Positions 1 through 6,325 of a stretch of DNA of 7,311 nucleotides are shown here, in pieces; within the stretch, counting starts at the first letter, position 1; every line of letters starts with the position of its first letter. The notes under the pieces are model-generated. The model was not told where the DNA came from and made no database searches. It was given only the letters and a program-made list of their open reading frames with translations. Position numbers and translations under genes: made by a program. The DNA lies in NCBI GenBank assembly GCA_902782875.1, contig CACZPE010000261.1, positions 1 through 7,311 on the forward strand. The letters are read 5' to 3'. This stretch comes from an uncultured Ruminococcus sp. (GTDB lineage: Bacteria; Bacillota_A; Clostridia; Oscillospirales; Ruminococcaceae).

Positions 1-369
<369 letters not shown>

Positions 370-387
370 TAAAGGTTGTTTTCAGGC

Positions 388-428
388 AAAGGTGCTTTCG
401 GCTCAATGACCGGAAGCACCTTTATTTC
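388..428 (+). terminator. Intrinsic terminator after ilvC
   Basis: AAAGGTGCTT at 388-397 pairs perfectly with AAGCACCTTT at 414-423. Four inner pairs (TCGG with CCGG, one of them G-U) extend the stem to 14 bp, leaving an 8-base loop. The 3' arm runs into TTTATTT. The hairpin starts 18 bases after the ilvC stop codon and separates ilvC from queC. Confidence 0.85.
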
Positions 429-438
429 AATATGAGAT

Positions 439-448
439 GGGGAAAGGG
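439..448 (+). promoter_or_regulatory. Shine-Dalgarno region that sets the queC start
   Basis: The purine run GGGGAAAGGG lies 3 to 8 bases before ATG 452 and overlaps the alternative ATG at 437. It supports 452 over 437, which has only AT-rich sequence in front of it. Confidence 0.55.
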
Positions 449-451
449 TTT

Positions 452-1120
452 ATGAAAGCACTCGTACTGTCGAGCGGAGGAGTTGACAGCACTACTCTGC
501 TTGCCGAAGCCTGTGAGGAATACGGCAGGGAAAACGTGATCGCCTTGTCGATATACTACGGCCAGAAGCACAGGAAGGAACTTGAGGCATCGGCTGCCGT
601 TGCGGATCATTACGGCGTTGAGCATCTGACTGCCGATCTGTCGGTGATATTTGCCCATTCGGACTGCACTCTGCTTGACGGCAGGGGAGATATACCGCAT
701 GAGAGCTATGCCGAGCAGCTTGAGAAGACAGACGGTCATCCTGTATCGACCTATGTGCCGTTCAGGAACGGGCTTTTCCTCTCTGCGGCGGCAAGTATCG
801 CGCTGTCAAAGGGCTGCGGCGTGCTGATGTACGGCGCTCACAGCGATGACGCAGCGGGCAATGCGTATCCCGACTGCTCGATTGAATTTGTGGAGGCCAT
901 GGACAGGGCTGTGAACCTGGGCAGCGGCGGTGAGCTGGTCATAAAGGCTCCCTTTGCCGGTATCAACAAGACAGAGGTAGTGCGCAGAGGCAAGGCGCTC
1001 GGCGTGCCCTATCATCTCACATGGAGCTGCTATGAGGGCGGCGATGTACCCTGCGGCACCTGCGCTACCTGTATAGACAGGATAAAGGCATTCAGGGCAA
1101 ACGGAATATTAATCAATTAA
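452..1120 (+). CDS. queC: 7-cyano-7-deazaguanine (preQ0) synthase QueC
   Basis: QueC converts 7-carboxy-7-deazaguanine to preQ0 with ATP and ammonia in queuosine synthesis, in the cytoplasm. The protein (222 residues from ATG 452, normal family length) opens with the PP-loop nucleotide-binding motif SSGGVDSTT (7-15). A Ser/Asp-rich central segment includes YGAHSDDAAGNAYPDCS. It ends with the zinc-site cysteines C193, C201, C204 and C207 in SCYEGGDVPCGTCATC. An in-frame ATG lies at 437, but it has no upstream Shine-Dalgarno sequence, whereas GGGGAAAGGG (439-448) sits before 452 and the family normally starts MKALVLSSGGVDS; 452 is therefore preferred. None of queD, queE or queF is in the window. 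The gene lies between the ilvC terminator and the heptamer inverted repeat, and no convincing promoter was found in the 82-base gap upstream. Confidence 0.95.
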   Translation: MKALVLSSGGVDSTTLLAEACEEYGRENVIALSIYYGQKHRKELEASAAVADHYGVEHLTADLSVIFAHSDCTLLDGRGDIPHESYAEQLEKTDGHPVSTYVPFRNGLFLSAAASIALSKGCGVLMYGAHSDDAAGNAYPDCSIEFVEAMDRAVNLGSGGELVIKAPFAGINKTEVVRRGKALGVPYHLTWSCYEGGDVPCGTCATCIDRIKAFRANGILIN

Positions 1121-1127
1121 CGATACC

Positions 1128-1180
1128 GGGGTATAGGGTATAGTAAACTAAACCCTGAACCCTATACCCTAAACCCTATG
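1128..1180 (+). repeat. Inverted array of telomere-like heptamers (GGGTATA / CCCTAWA)
   Basis: The left arm has two exact tandem GGGTATA units (1129-1135, 1136-1142). The right arm has four tandem units in strict 7-base register, with CCCT starting at 1153, 1160, 1167 and 1174: CCCTGAA, CCCTATA, CCCTAAA, CCCTATG. A degenerate fifth unit (AACTAAA, 1146-1152) precedes them. The arms are reverse complements: 1128-1143 pairs with 1162-1177 over 16 positions with one mismatch and one G-U, and a shifted register pairs 1129-1139 with 1159-1169 perfectly over 11 bp. No T-run follows, so this is not a standard terminator. It fills most of the queC to CmpB-family gap. Confidence 0.8.
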
Positions 1181-1200
1181 AAGAACAGGGGGCTCAGGTT

Positions 1201-1710
1201 TTGAACGACGTGTTTTGGGAAAAGCTCCCCGTGGTGGTGTCTGATTTCATAATATGCGGCTTTACGGGCTGGGTCTATGAGACGGTGCTCACATCGGTGG
1301 TGTTCGGCGAATTTGTTGACAGGGGAGTGCTTCCCGTGCCGATACTGCCGATATATGCTCTGTTTGCACTGGTACTGCCGTTTGTGTTCAGACGCGAGCA
1401 GAATCCGGTATTCATCACTCTTGCCGGGGCGGCGGGGGCTACGGTGTTCGAGCTTATCAGTTCGTATATCACCGAGAGGATATGGGGCTATCAGCTCTGG
1501 AGCTATGAGGACTGGAAGTTCAATTATGAGGGCAGGATATCTCTTGTCTCCAGTCTTATCTTCGGCGCGCTGTGCGTGCTGTTCGTAAAGGGGATACATC
1601 CCCTGTCACAGTATCTTCAGAAGCGCTTCGGAAAGCGCTTTGCCGCGGCTGTATATATACTTGCGGCGGTGCTTGTGATACTCTGTCTGTTACCCCTTTG
1701 TAAAACTTAG
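1201..1710 (+). CDS. CmpB-family (putative ABC transporter permease) membrane protein
   Basis: A 169-residue integral membrane protein with about four to five hydrophobic segments (roughly 13-35, 46-63, 70-90, 113-130 and 147-166). It matches what I know of the ABC_trans_CmpB family (PF06541): GWVYET (23-28), GEFVDRGVL (36-44), PILPIY (47-52), ELISSYITERIWGYQLWSY (84-102) and FNYEGRISL (107-115). 'Putative ABC transporter permease' is the usual database name, but no ATPase or binding protein is nearby, and the biochemical role of this family is not established to my knowledge. The start is TTG 1201, preceded by AGGGGG (1187-1192) at an 8-base spacing. No in-frame ATG exists between the upstream stop (1156-1158) and 1201. 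The next possible start, GTG 1210, has no good ribosome binding site. No terminator is visible after the gene. Confidence 0.8.
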   Translation: MNDVFWEKLPVVVSDFIICGFTGWVYETVLTSVVFGEFVDRGVLPVPILPIYALFALVLPFVFRREQNPVFITLAGAAGATVFELISSYITERIWGYQLWSYEDWKFNYEGRISLVSSLIFGALCVLFVKGIHPLSQYLQKRFGKRFAAAVYILAAVLVILCLLPLCKT

Positions 1711-1756
1711 TCATCATATCATGGCGAATTTTCACGCGATTTTGATGTTTTACCGA

Positions 1757-1785
1757 TTGATATCAGGACGTTTTGATGATATAAT
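1757..1785 (+). promoter_or_regulatory. Sigma-A type promoter of the MBOAT-DHHW unit
   Basis: TTGATA (1757-1762), a 17-base spacer, then TATAAT (1780-1785) preceded by TG at 1777-1778 (extended -10). Transcription would start near 1792, giving a leader of about 60 bases before the TTG start at 1854. Three copies of TTTTGATG lie around it (1740-1747, 1771-1778, 1785-1792). Confidence 0.85.
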
Positions 1786-1799
1786 TTTGATGTAAGGTT

Positions 1800-1827
1800 A
1801 TGATATACCCGCTGACGGGTATATCGT
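1800..1827 (+). promoter_or_regulatory. Stable hairpin in the leader of the MBOAT-DHHW mRNA
   Basis: GATATACCCG (1802-1811) pairs perfectly with CGGGTATATC (1816-1825) around the tetraloop CTGA. One G-U pair (1801/1826) and one A-T pair (1800/1827) extend it to 12 bp. It begins about 8 bases after the predicted transcription start and ends 13 bases before the Shine-Dalgarno sequence. No T-run follows, so it is more likely a 5'-end stabilising or regulatory hairpin than a terminator. It also buries the spurious ATG at 1800. Confidence 0.65.
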
Positions 1828-1840
1828 CAGAGCTTGACAT

Positions 1841-1847
1841 AGGAGAG
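1841..1847 (+). promoter_or_regulatory. Shine-Dalgarno that places the MBOAT start at TTG 1854
   Basis: AGGAGAG, six bases before TTG 1854-1856, is the best ribosome binding site in this leader. ATG 1800 has only TAAGG two bases ahead of it, which is too close, and would leave an untranslated leader of about 8 bases. Confidence 0.75.
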
Positions 1848-1853
1848 TTCACG

Positions 1854-3266
1854 TTGGTTTTTTCTGACATATTTTTTCTGTTCTGGTTTTTACCGCTTTT
1901 TCTGATACTATATTTCACAGCTCACGGCACAAGGCTCAAGAATATCGTGCTGGTGCTGTTTTCTTTGTTTTTCTATTCATGGGGCGAGCCGGTATGGATG
2001 TGTCTGCTGATACTCAGCAGTATACTTGACTTCATAAACGGCAGGTTCATAACTAAGCACAGGGGCGAAAAAAAGGCTGTGCTCGGCGTCGTTATGTCGT
2101 GCGTGGTGGATCTGGGGATACTTGCGGCGTTCAAGTACAGCGGCTTTGCCGTGGAGAGCCTCAACGCGCTTACCGGTCTGTCGGTGCCTGTGCCGCAGTT
2201 TCATCTGCCGATAGGCATATCGTTCTACACGTTTCAGTCGATAACCTATGTGGTGGATGTATACAGGGGCAAGAAGGCACAGACAAACTATATCAACTAT
2301 CTGCTGTACCTTTCGATGTTCTTTCAGCTGGTTGCGGGTCCGATCGTGCGCTACGGGGATGTTGCCCGTGAGATAGAGAACAGGACGATAACGACCTCTG
2401 ATTTCAGCAGGGGACTTGTCCGCCTTATCTTCGGACTGGGCAAGAAGGTACTTATAGCAAATTCAGTGGGTGCGCTCGCATCGCAGTACCTCACCTTCGG
2501 CAAAGCGCCCGTATCGGTGCTTGCGGCATGGGCAGGCGTGCTGATGTACTCGCTTCAGATATACTACGATTTTTCGGGCTATTCGGATATGGCCATAGGC
2601 CTGGGACTGATGTGCGGCTTTCACTTCCCCGAGAATTTCGATCATCCGTATGTTTCAAAATCGGTCACGGAGTTCTGGAGAAGATGGCATATCTCCCTGG
2701 GTACATTCTTCAGGGACTATGTGTATATCCCCCTGGGCGGAAACAGGCGCCATCAGATGCTCAACATCCTGATAGTATGGTTCTGCACGGGCCTGTGGCA
2801 CGGCGCGAGCCTCAACTTTATCCTGTGGGGACTTTACTTTGCGTTCTTCCTCGTGCTTGAAAAGAAATTCCTGCTTGATATCCTGGGGAAGATACCGCGT
2901 GTATTCGGGCATATATATCTTATCATAGTAGCTATGTTCGGATGGGCGCTTTTCTACTTCACCGATCTTTCAAAGCTCGGTGCGTGTGTGGGCGCGATGT
3001 TCGGCGCAGGCGGAGTGCCTCTGACGGATCTGCTGACAGAATCCTCCCTCAAGGGAAATATATGGCTGATACTCGCCGCACTGATACTCTGTGCGCCCGT
3101 ATATGCACAGGCTGAGAAGGCGGAGATGATCGCATCAAGGAAGAGCGGTCTGCTTTTCGGGCTGATAGGCTCTGCCAAGGTGATACTCCTTATGGCGGTA
3201 TTTGCTTTGTCGGCGGTATCGCTGGTGGGCGACACATACAATCCGTTCCTGTATTTCAGATTTTAA
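1854..3266 (+). CDS. MBOAT-family membrane O-acyltransferase (AlgI/DltB-like)
   Basis: A polytopic membrane protein of 470 residues from TTG 1854, beginning MVFSDIFFLFWFLPLFLILY, the usual start of AlgI-like proteins (an ATG start at 1800 would add 18 atypical residues). Family features in order: FYSWGEP near the N-terminus; HLPIGISFYTFQSITYVVD; MFFQLVAGPIVRY; YSLQIYYDFSGYSDMAIG; EFWRRWHISLGTFFRDYVYIPLGGN with H279; and CTGLWHGAS with the conserved MBOAT His, H316. Such proteins take an acyl group from a cytoplasmic donor and pass it across the membrane to an extracytoplasmic acceptor. The DHHW gene begins 12 bases after the stop codon, so the two are an operon and probably work together on a surface or secreted glycan. 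The acyl group (acetyl by analogy) and the acceptor cannot be determined here. It is not a dlt operon: no dltA, dltC or dltD is present. Confidence 0.93.
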   Translation: MVFSDIFFLFWFLPLFLILYFTAHGTRLKNIVLVLFSLFFYSWGEPVWMCLLILSSILDFINGRFITKHRGEKKAVLGVVMSCVVDLGILAAFKYSGFAVESLNALTGLSVPVPQFHLPIGISFYTFQSITYVVDVYRGKKAQTNYINYLLYLSMFFQLVAGPIVRYGDVAREIENRTITTSDFSRGLVRLIFGLGKKVLIANSVGALASQYLTFGKAPVSVLAAWAGVLMYSLQIYYDFSGYSDMAIGLGLMCGFHFPENFDHPYVSKSVTEFWRRWHISLGTFFRDYVYIPLGGNRRHQMLNILIVWFCTGLWHGASLNFILWGLYFAFFLVLEKKFLLDILGKIPRVFGHIYLIIVAMFGWALFYFTDLSKLGACVGAMFGAGGVPLTDLLTESSLKGNIWLILAALILCAPVYAQAEKAEMIASRKSGLLFGLIGSAKVILLMAVFALSAVSLVGDTYNPFLYFRF

Positions 3267-3278
3267 AAGGGTGACAAT

Positions 3279-4901
3279 ATGTCCGAAACAGAGAAGAAGG
3301 AAAAAAGCAGGAAGCGCCGTTCGGCACTTGACTGTGCTATAATAGTGATATTCCTTGCTGTTATATACTTTGTGGGGCTGTGCCTGATATTCCTCAAGCG
3401 CCCCACCGAATCCGAGACAGAGAAGAGAAAGCTGGCGGAAAAGCCGCAGTTCTCGCTGTCGGGTTATTTTTCAGGTCAGTTTGCGGATGACTTCACGGTG
3501 TATTTTTCAGACACTGTGCCGTACCGCGAGCAGATAGTCGGCCTTGTGTCGGTGATGAACAAATACAAGGGCATCGCCGCCCCGACCTTCTACGGCAACG
3601 TCAAGGAGGTAAACACCGATATCCCCGCGGAGACTGCGGCCGCAAAGCCCGTGGATAAGCCGGCGGAGACGGATGCGGACAAGCCTGCGGAGAGGCCGTC
3701 CGTGGTCATAGAAGGCGGACAGGAGTCTCCCGACAGCGGCAATGTGACCGAACAGCCTGCCGAAACCGAAGCTGTGACCGAGGTCACGGAGGAGGAAGAG
3801 CTTGTTGAGAATATAGCGGAATTCTCAAACAACGGCATAGTCGTGGACGGAGTAAAGATGTACGGCGACAATGCGGGTGTTATGCTCTTCGGCGGTAATG
3901 ATCCCGCGGGTACGCGTTATGCGGAGGTCATCAGCCGCTACAAGAAGACTCTCGGCGATGACATCAACGTATACAATATGGTAGTGCCCACATCGGTGGA
4001 GTTCTATCTGCCGCATAAATTCAGCCTCTACAGCACATCGCAGAAGGAAGCGATAGATCATATCTACGACAGCTACACAGCCGATGTGATACCGATAGAT
4101 GCATACTCCGAGATAGCAAAGCATACCGATGAATATATCTATCTGCGCACAGACCATCACTGGTCGCAGAGAGGCGCATACTACGCATACAAGGCCTTCT
4201 GCGAAAAGCTGGGTCTGGACTGCCCCGATATAGACAAGGACTACGAGGTGTGCACAAAGCAGAACTTTGTGGGCTCGCTCTACGGCTATACCAACGATGT
4301 TACGCTCAAGAACAGCCCGGAGGTATTCACCTACTACAAGCCGACGAGAGAATATCATACATATTACTACAAGCCCGAGAATCTTTCCCCTGTGGGCGAG
4401 AGCGTTCTCTTCCACGAATATGCCGAGGGCGGTCACTGCTACGGCGTGTTCATGGGTACGGACTCGATACACACAAAGATAGTCACGGGCCTTGACACGG
4501 GCAGAAAGATAGCTGTATTCAAGGAATCCTACGGCAATGCGTTCATACCCTTCCTTGTGGACAACTTCGATGAGGTGTATGTCATAGATATACGCTATTT
4601 CGGCACGAATGCAGTGCAGTACATACGTGACAACGGCATAACCGACGTGCTTTTCATCGACAATATCTTTGCGGCAAACACAGACAAGCTGATAAACGAT
4701 ATAGCTGCGCTCTATGACAATGCGCTCGGCAGTCAGGGCGGCGGCACGGTGACATTTGACGAGAACGGCAATATCGTCACTACAACAGCTGTGACCACAG
4801 TCCCCGAAACATCGGCGGAGACTGTCCCCGATGCGGCAGTGACTGCGCCTGTGCAGACGTCTGCGGCTGAGACCGTGACCGAGACGGCGGCGGTGACATA
4901 G
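3279..4901 (+). CDS. DHHW/AlgX-like SGNH-type protein, predicted glycan O-acetylation partner
   Basis: A 540-residue membrane-anchored extracytoplasmic protein. A basic N-terminus (KKEKSRKRR) precedes one membrane segment (about 18-39). FSGQFADDFTVYFSDTVPYREQ follows, typical of the DHHW family (PF14286). Residues about 112-178 are a Pro/Ala/Glu/Asp-rich linker with DKPAE at 126-130 and 134-138. The catalytic-type region follows: TDHHW (D292, H294) and KESYGN (S417). These fit the Asp-x-His plus Ser arrangement of AlgX and AlgJ, in which Asp/His precede the Ser. The tail (about 500-540) is rich in Thr, Ala and Val and looks like a disordered extracellular extension. AAGGGTG (3267-3273) serves ATG 3279. 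Inferred role: transfer of the acyl group delivered by the upstream MBOAT onto an extracellular polysaccharide. A terminator follows at once, so this is the last gene of the unit. Confidence 0.88.
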   Translation: MSETEKKEKSRKRRSALDCAIIVIFLAVIYFVGLCLIFLKRPTESETEKRKLAEKPQFSLSGYFSGQFADDFTVYFSDTVPYREQIVGLVSVMNKYKGIAAPTFYGNVKEVNTDIPAETAAAKPVDKPAETDADKPAERPSVVIEGGQESPDSGNVTEQPAETEAVTEVTEEEELVENIAEFSNNGIVVDGVKMYGDNAGVMLFGGNDPAGTRYAEVISRYKKTLGDDINVYNMVVPTSVEFYLPHKFSLYSTSQKEAIDHIYDSYTADVIPIDAYSEIAKHTDEYIYLRTDHHWSQRGAYYAYKAFCEKLGLDCPDIDKDYEVCTKQNFVGSLYGYTNDVTLKNSPEVFTYYKPTREYHTYYYKPENLSPVGESVLFHEYAEGGHCYGVFMGTDSIHTKIVTGLDTGRKIAVFKESYGNAFIPFLVDNFDEVYVIDIRYFGTNAVQYIRDNGITDVLFIDNIFAANTDKLINDIAALYDNALGSQGGGTVTFDENGNIVTTTAVTTVPETSAETVPDAAVTAPVQTSAAETVTETAAVT

Positions 4902-4906
4902 TGTAT

Positions 4907-4935
4907 AAAAGAGAGGGTCAGCCCTCTCTTTTTTA
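4907..4935 (+). terminator. Intrinsic terminator after the DHHW gene
   Basis: AAAAGAGAGGG (4907-4917) pairs with CCCTCTCTTTT (4922-4932) around the loop TCAG, giving 11 perfect pairs and a T-run at 4929-4934. It starts six bases after the stop codon and ends the MBOAT-DHHW transcript before the ackA promoter. Confidence 0.92.
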
Positions 4936-4965
4936 TATGCAAGTGGGATTTTTGCTGATTTTCTA

Positions 4966-4994
4966 TTGATTTTTTCGCCGGGCTGTGATACAAT
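4966..4994 (+). promoter_or_regulatory. Sigma-A type promoter of ackA
   Basis: TTGATT (4966-4971), a 17-base spacer, and TACAAT (4989-4994) with TG at 4986-4987 (extended -10). The expected transcription start is near 5001, giving a leader of about 68 bases. Confidence 0.8.
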
Positions 4995-5008
4995 TATTCT
5001 ATCGTGTG

Positions 5009-5053
5009 CATACCCGCGGGATATGTATAAAAATCTGTGTGCAAAAAGCACAT
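5009..5053 (+). promoter_or_regulatory. ackA leader: near-palindrome plus hairpin next to the Shine-Dalgarno
   Basis: CATA-CCCGCGGG-A-TATG (5009-5025) is a GC-cored palindrome, symmetric apart from one extra base on the right side. Further on, GTGTGC (5037-5042) pairs with GCACAT (5048-5053, one G-U pair) over a five-A loop, ending two bases before the AAGGAG at 5055-5060. Either could affect expression; no function is known. Confidence 0.4.
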
Positions 5054-5068
5054 CAAGGAGAGTATAGT

Positions 5069-6262
5069 ATGTTAGTACTGGTAGTAAATGCAGGCAGTTC
5101 TTCACTCAAATATCAGCTTCTCGACATGACCGACGAGAGCGTGCTCGCAAAGGGCAACTGCGACAGAATAGGCATAGACGGTCATATCTCCCACAAGGCA
5201 AAGGGAATATCCGTTGAGGAGGACGTATCCTTCCCCACACACACCGAGGCATTCGCAAAGCTCGTTGAGGTGCTCACCACAGGCGAGGCCAAGGTCATAG
5301 ACGACCTTTCACAGATAAAGGCTATAGGCAACCGCATAGTGCAGGGCGGTGACGTATTCAGCGAGACCGTTATCGTTACCGATGAGGTAATAGACAAGAT
5401 CGACGCACTCGCAGAGATCGCTCCCGTACACAATCACGGTGCGGCTCTCGCACTCAGGGCATGTAAGAGCGTTATGCCCGATGTTCCCATGACGGTCGTA
5501 TTCGATACCGCATTCCATCAGACCATCCCCGAGAAGGCATATATGTTCGGTCTTCCCTATGAGGACTATGAGCAGTATCACGTAAGAAAGTACGGCTTCC
5601 ACGGCACATCCCACAGATTTGTCAGCGCTGCTGTGGCAGAGGCTATGGGCAGAGACGTGAAGGACCTTAAGATCGTTACCTGCCATCTCGGCAACGGTTC
5701 TTCCATATCCGCTGTAAAGAACGGCAAGGTAATAGATACCACCATGGGCTTCACTCCTCTTGACGGGCTTCTCATGGGCACACGCTGCGGCGCTGTGGAT
5801 CCCTCCGCAATAACCTATGTTATGGAGAAGAGAGGACTTACTCCCTCCCAGATGGCTGAGTATATGAACAAGAAGTCCGGTCTGCTCGGTATATCCGGCG
5901 TATCCTCTGACAACAGAGACGTGAGCAAGGCTGCTGCAGAGGGCAACAAGCGTGCGGCTCTTGCAAACGAGATGCTCAAGTATCAGGTAAAGAAGTATAT
6001 CGGTGCATTCATGGCTGCCATGAACGGTGCTGATGCGATAGTATTCACCGGCGGTATCGGTGAGAACGACGCTCCCACAAGAGAGGGCGCATGCGAGGAT
6101 ATGGACAGCCTCGGCATAAAGGTAGACACAGAGTTCAACAAGACCATCAGGGGCAAGCTTGCAAAGATCTCCGCTCCTGACAGCAAGGTTCAGGTATGGG
6201 TAGTACCCACCAATGAGGAGCTGCTCATTGCAAGGGATACTCTTGAGCTTGTTACCAAGTAA
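5069..6262 (+). CDS. ackA: Acetate kinase
   Basis: A 397-residue cytoplasmic enzyme that interconverts acetyl phosphate + ADP and acetate + ATP, the energy-yielding last step of acetate fermentation. The start is ATG 5069, with AAGGAG (5055-5060) eight bases ahead; extending the frame upstream would cross the promoter. Visible motifs: VNAGSSSLKYQL (N7), FDTAFHQTIPEKAY (D146), YGFHGTSH (H178), CHLGNGSS, GFTPLDGLLMGTRCG (R239), FTGGIGEN and PTNEEL (E383). R89 and H121 complete the set corresponding to N7, R91, H123, D148, H180, R241 and E384 of the Methanosarcina thermophila enzyme, so activity is expected. Two oddities: the usual GHRVVHGG is GNRIVQGG (87-94), and the usual APLHNPxN is APVHNHGA (118-125). 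No pta lies downstream within the window; the gene is a single-gene unit between its own promoter and terminator. Confidence 0.96.
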   Translation: MLVLVVNAGSSSLKYQLLDMTDESVLAKGNCDRIGIDGHISHKAKGISVEEDVSFPTHTEAFAKLVEVLTTGEAKVIDDLSQIKAIGNRIVQGGDVFSETVIVTDEVIDKIDALAEIAPVHNHGAALALRACKSVMPDVPMTVVFDTAFHQTIPEKAYMFGLPYEDYEQYHVRKYGFHGTSHRFVSAAVAEAMGRDVKDLKIVTCHLGNGSSISAVKNGKVIDTTMGFTPLDGLLMGTRCGAVDPSAITYVMEKRGLTPSQMAEYMNKKSGLLGISGVSSDNRDVSKAAAEGNKRAALANEMLKYQVKKYIGAFMAAMNGADAIVFTGGIGENDAPTREGACEDMDSLGIKVDTEFNKTIRGKLAKISAPDSKVQVWVVPTNEELLIARDTLELVTK

Positions 6263-6278
6263 TAGCAGATATTTCACT

Positions 6279-6314
6279 AAAGGGGCTGTTGCAGACAACA
6301 GCCCCTTTTTGTTT
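6279..6314 (+). terminator. Intrinsic terminator after ackA
   Basis: AAAGGGGCTGTTG (6279-6291) pairs perfectly with CAACAGCCCCTTT (6296-6308) around the loop CAGA, a 13 bp stem, followed by T's to 6310 and then GTTT. It begins 16 bases after the ackA stop codon. Confidence 0.95.
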
Positions 6315-6325
6315 ACTAAGTGTAA

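Noticed and set aside
1116..1144. Possible promoter for the CmpB-family gene (TTAACG, 16 bases, TATAGT).
   Set aside because: The -35 match is weak and the -10 is simply part of the heptamer repeat; it cannot be told apart from chance.
1621..1640. Hairpin AAGCGCTT-CGGA-AAGCGCTT near the end of the CmpB-family gene.
   Set aside because: It lies within coding sequence and arises from the repeated KRFGKRF residues. No T-run follows, and the gene continues for another 67 bases.
4985..5068. In-frame upstream extension of ackA from a GTG at 4985.
   Set aside because: The GTG overlaps the extended -10 box of the promoter, and the extra 28 residues do not resemble the family. ATG 5069 has a good Shine-Dalgarno sequence.
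3825..5105. Long open frame of 426 codons on the minus strand.
   Set aside because: It is antisense to the well-supported DHHW gene and crosses the ackA promoter and a terminator. It is Cys/His/Arg-rich with no recognisable motif: a compositional shadow.
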